Both the position numbers and the translations under genes were made by a program. The notes under the pieces were generated by a model, which was not told the origin of the DNA, searched no databases, and saw only the letters and a list, made by a program, of their open reading frames with translations. This document shows, in pieces, positions 1 through 5,766 of a stretch of 7,602 bases of DNA. The stretch comes from DATLOJ01 sp035536315. GTDB lineage: Bacteria > Actinomycetota > CADDZG01 > JAHWKV01. The stretch is taken from the NCBI GenBank assembly GCA_035536315.1, contig DATLOJ010000069.1, positions 1-7,602 of the forward strand, written 5' to 3'. The first letter of the stretch is position 1. Every line of letters begins with the position of its first letter.

Positions 1-1254
1 GAGGTGCCTGACCTTCGCTGCTGCTAGCTCGATAGCGTGTGGGACGCCGTCCAGTCGCCGGCAAATAGCCGCCACGGCCTGGGCATTGTCCGAAGTGAGC
101 TGAAAATCTGGAACCACTTTGGATGCTCTGTCCACAAAGAGCCGGACCGCTTCAGACTCTGCGAGCAATTCGAGCGGGAGGTCGTCCTGGCTGCCCGGCA
201 AGGTCAACTTGGGAACACGCCAGGTGGCTTCCCCCTCCACTCCGAGAAGATCGCGACTCGTTGTGACTATCTTGATTCCGGGGCAGGTTTCAAGGACCGC
301 GTCAACCAAGTCCGCCGCCGCATCGACGACGTGCTCGCAGTTGTCGAGGATGAGGAGCAGCTCCCTGGTCCGCAGTTCCTCTGTCAGGATCTCCAGCGGT
401 TCCCCGGCCGGGGCCGTCCCAAGGCCCCCCTGTCGAAGTTCTAGCGCCGTGAGTACCGCGCCGGGAACGGCCTCCGGGTCTCCCACTGGTCCAAGCTCGG
501 CCAGCCAAACGCCGTTACTGAATCTGTCGATGACCTCTGCCCCCGCCTGTATGGCCAACCTCGTCTTGCCGACGCCTCCGGGGCCGGTGATAGTGACGAG
601 TGAGTTCTCTTCGATAAGAGACATCACCTTCTTGATCTCCGACTCCCGCTCGATGAAGCTCGTCCTCTGAATAGGGATGTTGTGCCGGGCGGACTCGAGG
701 GTGTGCAGCTTGGGGAATTCAGACTGCAGGGTCGAATCCGTTACTTGAAAGATCCTGCGCGGCGCTCTCAGGTCCTTCAGTCTGTGCTCTCCCAGATCCA
801 GCAGAGACGTGCCCTCGGGAAGCGGGCCGGCCAGAAGGTCTTTGGTTGTTGATGAGATCAGGGTCTGGCCGCCGTGGCCGGCCCCCATGACACGCGCAGC
901 TTCGTGAACGGCTTCTCCGAAGTACTGATCTTGCCTGCGAGTGACTTCGCCGCTGTGAATGCCCATGCGCACCCTCACCGTGCAGCTCCCCGGCCACTCG
1001 GCCCTTGCGAGGAGCCGGTGACCCTCAACGGCGGCGCCTACTGCGTCGGAGGCAGTTTGAAAGGTGACGAAGAAGCCGTCGCCGGCGGTGTTCACCACGT
1101 GTCCGTTGCGTCGCGCAAACACGTCTCGAAGGATGCGCTCCTCGAGTGCCATTACCTCGGGGTACAGATCCGGAATCTGCTGAAGAAGCTTGGTAGATCC
1201 CTCAATGTCGGTGAACAAACACGTCACCGTTCCCGACGGACCAGCGGAACTCAC
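1..1254 (-). CDS. Class III nucleotidyl cyclase fused to NB-ARC/STAND-type ATPase, 3' end outside window
   Basis: This is a soluble signalling or regulatory protein; 418 codons are visible and the frame is still open at base 1. Residues 9-171 form a class III cyclase homology domain, with FTDIEGST (metal Asp16), AGDGFF (metal Asp59) and the catalytic-type Arg121 in HEAARV. A linker follows, with LKDLRAPRRIFQV at 159-171. The ATPase starts near 195, with a Walker A motif GPGGVGKT (224-231), Walker B LLLILDN (299-305), TTSR (331-334) and a variant GxP box GVPHAIELAA (403-412). Proteins of this kind usually continue into TPR-like repeats or a LuxR helix-turn-helix, so the missing part may decide the output. 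The GTG start at 1254 gives the family N-terminus (SGTVTCLFTDIEGST) and has GGGGG eight bases upstream. Asn55 and His117 replace the usual adenine-recognising Lys and ribose-binding Asn, so activity is uncertain. It lies 37 bases behind the redox unit and may be co-transcribed with it. Confidence 0.9.
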   Translation of the reverse strand, partial: MSSAGPSGTVTCLFTDIEGSTKLLQQIPDLYPEVMALEERILRDVFARRNGHVVNTAGDGFFVTFQTASDAVGAAVEGHRLLARAEWPGSCTVRVRMGIHSGEVTRRQDQYFGEAVHEAARVMGAGHGGQTLISSTTKDLLAGPLPEGTSLLDLGEHRLKDLRAPRRIFQVTDSTLQSEFPKLHTLESARHNIPIQRTSFIERESEIKKVMSLIEENSLVTITGPGGVGKTRLAIQAGAEVIDRFSNGVWLAELGPVGDPEAVPGAVLTALELRQGGLGTAPAGEPLEILTEELRTRELLLILDNCEHVVDAAADLVDAVLETCPGIKIVTTSRDLLGVEGEATWRVPKLTLPGSQDDLPLELLAESEAVRLFVDRASKVVPDFQLTSDNAQAVAAICRRLDGVPHAIELAAAKVRHL

Positions 1255-1291
1255 TTTGTCATCCCCCTTGCTCGAGGGAGAGTCTACGAGA

Positions 1292-1834
1292 TCAGTCGGG
1301 TGGCCATTTCGGCTTGAGGGCCTCCCGCGCGGGGGTTTCGGGCGGCTGGTTCTGCACCCTCATGCCGTACTCGAACACGATAGTCCCGCCGATGTAGCCG
1401 CCGGCGGCAAGGAGTGTGAAAGCGACCAGGGTCGCGAGTGCGGACGTGGCTGAGATGCGACCTTCATCGAAGTCGCGCTGAAGCAACGCCTCCGACACGA
1501 GGAACGAGCCGGTGGCGATAACCATCACCACCCAGTGAAAGTTCGCCACACGCCGCATTCCGGTGCCGCGCGGGATCTTGATGTAGTCGACGAACCCGGT
1601 GACGACCGTCGGCAGGGCGAATGCAAGTCCGCCTGCTATTGCGAGAAACCCTCCCCATGCCATCTTCTCCTCTAGCCATGAGGGAACGAAGGGCATCCAT
1701 CCTCCAAGGACGATGAGGCTTCCCACCGTGTAGGCGCCGATCGAAGCGTCGGTCATGGGGGGGTGAAATGGGTGGCCTCTGTATCCGCGGAAGAGATCGA
1801 AGAGCTTGTCCCAGCCGGTTCTCTTTTCCGTCAT
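1292..1834 (-). CDS. DUF2231 family four-helix membrane protein
   Basis: This is a 180-residue integral membrane protein. It has the family pattern: a GHPFHPP motif near the start (His21, His24), four hydrophobic segments at about 30-50, 60-81, 97-117 and 131-153, GFVDY (80-84) after helix 2, His100 at the start of helix 3, and a final GGYIGGTIVFEYGMRVQN segment. Family members have no settled function. The histidines at helix ends could bind heme or contact a partner, which is inference. The ATG at 1834 overlaps the stop of the preceding GMC gene as ATGA, and AAAGG lies seven bases upstream inside that gene, so translation is probably coupled. Its place as the last gene of a flavoprotein dehydrogenase cluster suggests a membrane anchor or electron-accepting subunit. 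The tail after residue 160 is Pro-rich and polar. Confidence 0.85.
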   Translation of the reverse strand: MTEKRTGWDKLFDLFRGYRGHPFHPPMTDASIGAYTVGSLIVLGGWMPFVPSWLEEKMAWGGFLAIAGGLAFALPTVVTGFVDYIKIPRGTGMRRVANFHWVVMVIATGSFLVSEALLQRDFDEGRISATSALATLVAFTLLAAGGYIGGTIVFEYGMRVQNQPPETPAREALKPKWPPD

Positions 1835-3453
1835 ACGGTCACCTTTGCTTTCTTCTCCTCTTGCGCCGCCCTGCCGGATGCGAGGTGATCTGCAAGCCGG
1901 GTTGCAAGGGCCATGTTGGTCTGCGAAGGCTGCGCACCCGCCGACGTTACGAAGACGCTGGTGTCGCAGATGTACAGGTTCGGGTGGTCGTGGGCCTTGA
2001 GGTTGCGATCGATGACCGAGGTTTCCGGGTTGTCGCCCATGCGGCAGCCTCCCATGGTGTGGTCGTTGCCTTCACTGACGAAGATCTCTTCGGCCCCAGC
2101 GGCCTCGAGAATCTTTTTGCCCTCTTTCTGAATCTTCTTTCTCATCTTGGTCTCGTTGTCGAAGAAGTTGAACGTGACCTTGGGGCGGGGGACACCCCAC
2201 TCGTCGATCTCGTCGGATAGCTCGACGCGATTCTCGGCGTAGGGAAGACACTCACCCTCGCATCCGAGCACCGCGAAATGCGGGTACTGCTCTGCAAGCT
2301 CGATCAGCCGCTTGCCCCACACGCCCTCCCCAGTCTTGGCCAGAGTGGCGAGAAACTCAGCGGGGAACAGCGATGCAGTCATCCAGCTCCACCCACCGGC
2401 GAAGTCATGTTCGGCTTTTGTGCCGTAGTGATGCTGAGACAGCATCGTCCCCGGCGCAGTCGACCACTGGTGAACCGGATCGGGGAACCGCGCCATCAAG
2501 TTCTCTGCAATGTGTGCCATGACGTACCTGCCGACCGCTCCCGAAGAGTTAGCAAGTCCATCGGGATATTGATTGGTTGCGGAGTGCAGCAAAAGGCGCG
2601 GGTTCTCGACGCAGAAGGCCGACAGGATGTAAATGCTCGCTTGCTGGCGGTGGCGGTTGCCCTTCTCGTCGGCGTAGACGAATCCTTTGATGTTGCCGCG
2701 CTCGTCGCATTCGATCTGGACGACTCGAACTTTCGTGCGAATCTCCGCCCCGGCAAGCACCGCTTTGGGGACGTAGTTGAGGTGCGTCGACGTCTTGGCT
2801 CTCGATTTGCAGCCCCACTGGCAGTAACCGTAGTTCATGCATGCAGAGCGTCCTTCATGATGTTTGGTGAGGATCGCTAAAGGCGTCGGCACCCAGTCCA
2901 TGCCGAGCTTCTCCATTCCCTTGATGATGTACATGTCGCGCGCGGTGGTTCGGTGGGGAGGTTGCGGATAGGCCCTCGTCTTGGGGCCCCACGGCATCGT
3001 CTCGGGGCCGGACAGCGACATCTCCAGCTCGACCCGGTCGTAGTAAGGCTCGAGGTCGTTGTAGGTGATCGGCCAGTCCTCGCCAACTCCGTCGATAGAT
3101 TTCCTCTGGAAGTCCTCAGGCCAGAAGCGCAGGGCGACGCCCCCGTAATGCAGTGTTCCTCCACCCACGCCGCGTCCGTCCCGGCGGTGACCCATCTCCA
3201 GCTCTTCCTTGCCGTCGAGCAGGCGGCGGTCGTCCCAGTCGAACTTGCCGAGCATCTCCACTTCGTCCTGTCGAAAGTCCTTGTCGGTGTCGAGCCAGTC
3301 CCCGGCCTCGAGAACGACGACCTTCCATCCCTTTTCGGATAGCTCTTTGGCGAGGACGGATCCGCCTGCCCCGCACCCCACAATGCATGCGTCAACCAAG
3401 CCGTCGTAGCGCTGCATGTGTTCAGGACGGACCGACATCTCGAGTGGTTTCAT
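1831..3453 (-). CDS. GMC-family FAD-dependent oxidoreductase with a probable Fe-S cysteine motif (gluconate/glucose dehydrogenase alpha-like)
   Basis: This 540-residue flavoprotein is predicted to oxidise an alcohol, sugar or polyol. The N-terminal Rossmann motif VGCGAGG (25-31) is followed by the beta2 end VVVLEAG (45-51). The GMC signature GVGGGTLHYGGVALRF lies at 95-110. Cys205, Cys211 and Cys215 have C-x5-C-x3-C spacing, as in the [3Fe-4S]-binding alpha subunit of direct-electron-transfer FAD glucose dehydrogenase. The C-terminal GMC domain has DHTMGGCRMG with probable catalytic base His465, then NLYICDTSVF (492-501) and AQPSQTNMALATR. There Gln508 stands where the related NP motif usually has Asn. 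His102 aligns roughly with the covalent-FAD His of pyranose oxidase, a weak comparison. No signal peptide or Tat motif is visible. The ATG at 3453 overlaps the upstream stop as ATGA. The GGAG before it is only two bases away, so coupling rather than free initiation is likely. The substrate cannot be read from sequence. Confidence 0.93.
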   Translation of the reverse strand: MKPLEMSVRPEHMQRYDGLVDACIVGCGAGGSVLAKELSEKGWKVVVLEAGDWLDTDKDFRQDEVEMLGKFDWDDRRLLDGKEELEMGHRRDGRGVGGGTLHYGGVALRFWPEDFQRKSIDGVGEDWPITYNDLEPYYDRVELEMSLSGPETMPWGPKTRAYPQPPHRTTARDMYIIKGMEKLGMDWVPTPLAILTKHHEGRSACMNYGYCQWGCKSRAKTSTHLNYVPKAVLAGAEIRTKVRVVQIECDERGNIKGFVYADEKGNRHRQQASIYILSAFCVENPRLLLHSATNQYPDGLANSSGAVGRYVMAHIAENLMARFPDPVHQWSTAPGTMLSQHHYGTKAEHDFAGGWSWMTASLFPAEFLATLAKTGEGVWGKRLIELAEQYPHFAVLGCEGECLPYAENRVELSDEIDEWGVPRPKVTFNFFDNETKMRKKIQKEGKKILEAAGAEEIFVSEGNDHTMGGCRMGDNPETSVIDRNLKAHDHPNLYICDTSVFVTSAGAQPSQTNMALATRLADHLASGRAAQEEKKAKVTV

Positions 3454-4049
3454 AGCTCCATGTATCCGCGCTTGCGCTTGGCGCGCGCTTTGACGGCGCC
3501 CTTACCCAGCCAAACGTGGCCGGGCTTGTAGCTGGGGCCGGGAAAGCCCATTTGAACCATCCCTCTTGGGTCGGAGCCAAAGGCAGTCATGTAGGAGTCG
3601 CGCACGCGCTTGAACCAAGTGGTCGCGTCGAACTTGTCCGGCCCTTTTATGTTGCCCTTCTCCATGTCGGTGAGAATCTGATCCTGCTGCTCGCTCGACG
3701 CTTCTGCGAACTTTTTCCCAAAACGTTTCTGTGACTCTTCGTCGATGATCCGAAAGCCTGTGGGGACCAGTTCGCTGCGCGGCATCAGCCCGGCTTTGTC
3801 GTCGGCGCGGCCTGCTTGCTTGTCGAACCCTTTGTCCAGCTCGACGGCAAGAGCCTTTGCCGGAACATCGCCCGGCACGATCCTTGCTGCGACGGCAACG
3901 ATCAGCTCCTCCGGTCCTGCCCGGCCGATCTCTCCCTGCTCCCGTGAGGTCCGCTTCCTTAACTCCTCGATAAGGTCCGGCTCGACCTCACGAAGATCGA
4001 GCCGCTTCCAGAACTCGTCGAGAGTTGGATAGCGGTCTTTGTCAGCCAT
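3450..4049 (-). CDS. Gluconate 2-dehydrogenase subunit 3 family protein (small subunit of the GMC enzyme)
   Basis: This 199-residue protein matches the Gluconate_2-dh3 family, the gamma or small subunit that partners GMC flavoproteins. Visible family marks are RIVPGD (56-61), the helix RFGKKFAEASSEQQDQIL (109-126), the TWFKRVRDSYMTAFGSDP region (144-161) and MGFPGPSYKPGH (167-178). A strongly basic tail follows (184-195). In characterised gluconate and glucose dehydrogenases this subunit carries a twin-arginine signal that exports the flavoprotein. Here there is no signal peptide or RR motif, even in the in-frame stretch upstream, so the complex is probably cytoplasmic. I chose the ATG at 4049 because the 25 residues upstream are Pro/Ser-rich, unlike the family, and are encoded entirely within the preceding gene. 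It overlaps that gene by 8 bases. No clear Shine-Dalgarno is seen, so coupling is likely. Confidence 0.88.
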   Translation of the reverse strand: MADKDRYPTLDEFWKRLDLREVEPDLIEELRKRTSREQGEIGRAGPEELIVAVAARIVPGDVPAKALAVELDKGFDKQAGRADDKAGLMPRSELVPTGFRIIDEESQKRFGKKFAEASSEQQDQILTDMEKGNIKGPDKFDATTWFKRVRDSYMTAFGSDPRGMVQMGFPGPSYKPGHVWLGKGAVKARAKRKRGYMEL

Positions 4050-4440
4050 ACGAGAGGAGTCCGGTGATGCCCACCAGGCCGATGAGTGAGTAAGTGAGGG
4101 GAAGAATGGGCGGGGGGCCGGCAATAAGGTTGCGCATTGTCAGCCCACCGATGTGGCTGAGTATTGCTTTCCAATGAAGCACCAGCCCGACCACCCCAAA
4201 CAGGACGGCGAGCCCGAGAAGTCCTAAAGATATCCACCCCCACCAACCGTCGCGACGCACAATGCCTGCGAGCGCGCCGGCGATCGCGAGGGGTGTGTAG
4301 ATGACGGGCAGGTACATCGACCGGTGTGAAAAGCCCCCTGCTCTATGGAATAACGAGACCTGAATCCAAATACCGGCATACATCACCGCGCATAGAGCGA
4401 GGGTGGCGCGACCGAGTTCCCAAGCGTTCCAGGGGTCCAT
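4042..4440 (-). CDS. Small four-helix membrane protein with clustered histidines, first gene of the GMC dehydrogenase unit
   Basis: I do not recognise a named family for this 132-residue protein. Four hydrophobic segments lie at about 12-31, 43-61, 68-90 and 113-130. His32 (end of helix 1), His39 (start of helix 2), His89 and His96 (end of helix 3) all map to the same membrane face. Loops on that face carry Arg33, Arg40, Lys91 and Arg103, so the positive-inside rule places it in the cytoplasm. Such an arrangement could bind heme or dock the flavoprotein complex, which is inference. A conserved-looking AGPPPILPL stretch (107-115) precedes helix 4. The ATG at 4440 is directly preceded by an in-frame TAG, so no earlier start exists. 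No Shine-Dalgarno is visible and the transcript may be leaderless. The gene overlaps the small-subunit gene by 8 bases. Confidence 0.82.
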   Translation of the reverse strand: MDPWNAWELGRATLALCAVMYAGIWIQVSLFHRAGGFSHRSMYLPVIYTPLAIAGALAGIVRRDGWWGWISLGLLGLAVLFGVVGLVLHWKAILSHIGGLTMRNLIAGPPPILPLTYSLIGLVGITGLLSYG

Positions 4441-4459
4441 CTACTGGATAGGGTAACCC

Positions 4460-4470
4460 CACTGCCAGTG
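4460..4470. repeat. 11-base perfect palindrome, candidate operator
   Basis: CACTG-C-CAGTG is a perfect inverted repeat with a one-base centre. It sits between the divergent starts, beside a second symmetric stretch GGGTAACCC (4451-4459). A regulator bound here would contact both promoters. No regulator gene that obviously pairs with it is in the window, apart from the cyclase/ATPase protein, which shows no DNA-binding domain in its visible part. It could also be chance. Confidence 0.4.
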
Positions 4471-4484
4471 TTCAAACCTTCATG

Positions 4485-4490
4485 AAAGGA
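4485..4490 (+). promoter_or_regulatory. Ribosome binding site deciding the ridA start
   Basis: AAAGGA lies nine bases before the ATG at 4500. It falls inside the codons that would follow the earlier in-frame ATG at 4482, which has no such site in front of it. This favours 4500 as the true start. Confidence 0.6.
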
Positions 4491-4499
4491 CTCGCAGAA

Positions 4500-4877
4500 A
4501 TGACAAAGGAAGCGATCACCGCAAAGGGCGCGCCTGCCCCAGTAGCTCCTTATTCGCAAGCGATACGCAGCTCCGGACTGGTGTTTTGCTCCGGAGTCCT
4601 CGGGATGGATCCGGAGTCGGGCCAGCTCGTTGATGGACTGACGGCCCAGGTGCAACAGGCATTCGAGAACTTGAAGGCTGTTCTCGACGCAGCGGGTCTT
4701 ACTCTCGAGCATGTTGTGAAGACGACTGTGTACTTGCAGGACATGGCCGACTTTGCCGAGATGAACGATCTCTACGGCGGTTATTTTCCGAGCACTCCGC
4801 CGGCCCGAACGACCGTTGCCGTAAGGGAGTTGCCCAAGGCAGCGTTATTCGAACTCGACGCGATTGCGAGTGGCTGA
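4500..4877 (+). CDS. ridA: RidA/YjgF/YER057c family reactive imine/enamine deaminase
   Basis: This is a 125-residue cytoplasmic protein of the usual RidA length. The family normally forms a trimer that hydrolyses reactive enamine/imine intermediates, such as 2-aminoacrylate from PLP enzymes, to ketoacids and ammonia. Visible marks are APYSQA (16-21), SSGLVFCSGVLG (24-35), a helix with the LKAVLDAAGLTLEHVVKTTVYL type sequence (58-79), PART with Arg103 at the position of E. coli Arg105, and FELDAI with Glu119 at the position of E. coli Glu120. The two key active-site residues are therefore kept. Val33 replaces the common Gln of the SGQ motif. The start at 4500 is preferred over 4482 because AAAGGA is well spaced for it. 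It is divergent from the flavoprotein unit; Rid proteins can accompany imine-generating oxidases, but that link is only suggested here. Confidence 0.95.
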   Translation: MTKEAITAKGAPAPVAPYSQAIRSSGLVFCSGVLGMDPESGQLVDGLTAQVQQAFENLKAVLDAAGLTLEHVVKTTVYLQDMADFAEMNDLYGGYFPSTPPARTTVAVRELPKAALFELDAIASG

Positions 4878-4946
4878 TCACGGGCACTTGCTCCGCAACT
4901 AGACTGGTGCTCCCACACATTCAACCGATCCGTCCCCTGCTCGAAA

Positions 4947-4951
4947 AGGAG
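4947..4951 (+). promoter_or_regulatory. Strong Shine-Dalgarno for the cupredoxin gene
   Basis: AGGAG seven bases before the ATG at 4959 is the clearest ribosome binding site in the window and fixes that start. The 81-base gap before the gene also has TAGACT (4900-4905), a possible -10 element without a convincing -35, so a separate promoter is possible. No terminator hairpin follows ridA. Confidence 0.65.
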
Positions 4952-4958
4952 TCCTTCA

Positions 4959-5753
4959 ATGACTGAAACCCGCGTGGCCGCCCCACCGCCGGCAGATGAA
5001 CCCGCCGTTATCCAAAAAGGGTTCGGGTGGCGAAAGCTTGTCAGCGTGGCGTCCTACGGCAACTTTGTTTCTCTGGTGATTCTTATGGGCTTCATCATCA
5101 GGGAGTTCATTCCTCCCTTCGCTGCGGTGATCCTGCTGTCTCTTGTTGGAGGCTTTCTTTCGTCCAGGACCGGCAAAGCCGGCGTAGTGGGCGTTGTGCT
5201 GGCCGCGCTGGGAGCACTAGGGAGTTTGTTTTTTATGGGCGGGCACGTCGCCAGTACCGGCCTGATTGGCGTTCCCGAAGCAATCAACGAATACATTCCT
5301 ACATTCACGATCATCGTCTTCGCGCTCACGATCCTCATCGCATCCATCGTTTCCGCCCTAAAGCGCGGAGGCTCCGGATTTGCACGTTCGAACGCCGCGC
5401 GAAATGTTGGCGCTCTGGCTGTCGTCCTCATTGCTGCCCTCTCGGGATGGAGCACGTTCAAGTTCTTCTCGTATGAGGAAGAGCCCCGTGCAGTTGGAGA
5501 CATTCCAGTCGTAGCGAAGGATTTTGCCTTTCGCCCGGAAAGCATCGGAGCAAACGACGGGACAATCAGTGTTTACGTAACCAACTCCGACACCACTCTG
5601 CACACCTTTTCTATAGATGAGCTCAATGTAGACACGGCGATCCCAGCGGGGAGGACGGCGAAGGTTGTCTTCAAGGCGGGCGACGGGACATACCGTTTCT
5701 ACTGCAAGCCACACCCCGACATGGAAGGCGAGCTCAACGTCACACCAACGTAG
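4959..5753 (+). CDS. Polytopic membrane protein with C-terminal cupredoxin (type 1 copper) domain
   Basis: In this 264-residue protein, a polar N-terminus (1-28) precedes about five hydrophobic segments (near 30-47, 51-69, 74-93, 114-133 and 148-167). An extracytoplasmic cupredoxin-like domain follows (about 180-264). Copper ligands can be assigned as His215 (LHTFSI), Cys249, His252 and Met255 in FYCKPHPDMEG. The C-x2-H-x2-M spacing equals the short ligand loop of amicyanin and is shorter than the C-x2-H-x4-M of plastocyanin. An odd number of helices and WRK before the first one fit an inside N-terminus and outside C-terminus. It probably carries one electron at the outer membrane face, or senses or stores copper; the partner is unknown. 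It starts with an AGGAG-served ATG and is followed after 13 bases by the glycosyltransferase gene. Confidence 0.88.
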   Translation: MTETRVAAPPPADEPAVIQKGFGWRKLVSVASYGNFVSLVILMGFIIREFIPPFAAVILLSLVGGFLSSRTGKAGVVGVVLAALGALGSLFFMGGHVASTGLIGVPEAINEYIPTFTIIVFALTILIASIVSALKRGGSGFARSNAARNVGALAVVLIAALSGWSTFKFFSYEEEPRAVGDIPVVAKDFAFRPESIGANDGTISVYVTNSDTTLHTFSIDELNVDTAIPAGRTAKVVFKAGDGTYRFYCKPHPDMEGELNVTPT

Positions 5754-5762
5754 AACGTTCTA
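5751..5762. repeat. 12-base perfect palindrome at the cupredoxin stop codon
   Basis: TAGAACGTTCTA reads identically on both strands. It begins with the TAG stop of the cupredoxin gene and ends four bases before the TTG start of the next gene. It could be a protein-binding site or chance. It has no T-run and no loop, so it is not a terminator. It is not the actinobacterial LexA box either, which needs four bases between GAAC and GTTC. Confidence 0.5.
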
Positions 5763-5766
5763 GAGT

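Larger units (their letters stand above)
4441..4499. promoter_or_regulatory. Divergent promoter region between the oxidoreductase unit and ridA
   Basis: These 59 bases must hold at least part of the control signals for both transcription directions. On the plus strand TAGGGT (4449-4454) is a TAnnnT-type -10 candidate. On the minus strand TACCCT (4450-4455) overlaps it and would place transcription start close to the ATG at 4440. TTGAAC (minus strand, 4470-4475) resembles a -35 box, but its 14-base spacing to TACCCT is short. Overlapping -10 elements would make the two promoters mutually exclusive. All box assignments are by eye and weak; the divergent layout itself is certain. Confidence 0.45.

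Noticed and set aside
37..670. Two plus-strand open frames of 135 and 183 codons
   Set aside because: Both lie antisense to the ATPase domain with its intact Walker motifs. Their products are low-complexity Ser/Arg-rich or featureless.
1255..1291. Terminator between the DUF2231 and cyclase genes
   Set aside because: The only pairing is a short CCC/GGG stem interrupted by mismatches, and it lacks a T-run on the minus strand.
2278..2880. 200-codon open frame on the plus strand inside the GMC gene
   Set aside because: It is fully antisense to a strongly supported gene. Its product has no recognisable motif and it has no ribosome binding site. GC-rich codon use creates such antisense frames readily.
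4050..4124. N-terminal extension of the small subunit to an upstream start, possibly an export signal
   Set aside because: The extra 25 residues contain no twin arginine or hydrophobic core and are encoded wholly within the overlapping membrane-protein gene.
5054..5714. Minus-strand open frames of 163 and 118 codons across the cupredoxin gene
   Set aside because: They are antisense to a gene with a strong ribosome binding site and complete copper ligands. Their products show no family motif.
5751..5762. LexA/SOS box because of GAAC and GTTC half-sites
   Set aside because: The actinobacterial box needs about four bases between GAAC and GTTC; here the half-sites are adjacent. The neighbouring genes are not repair genes.
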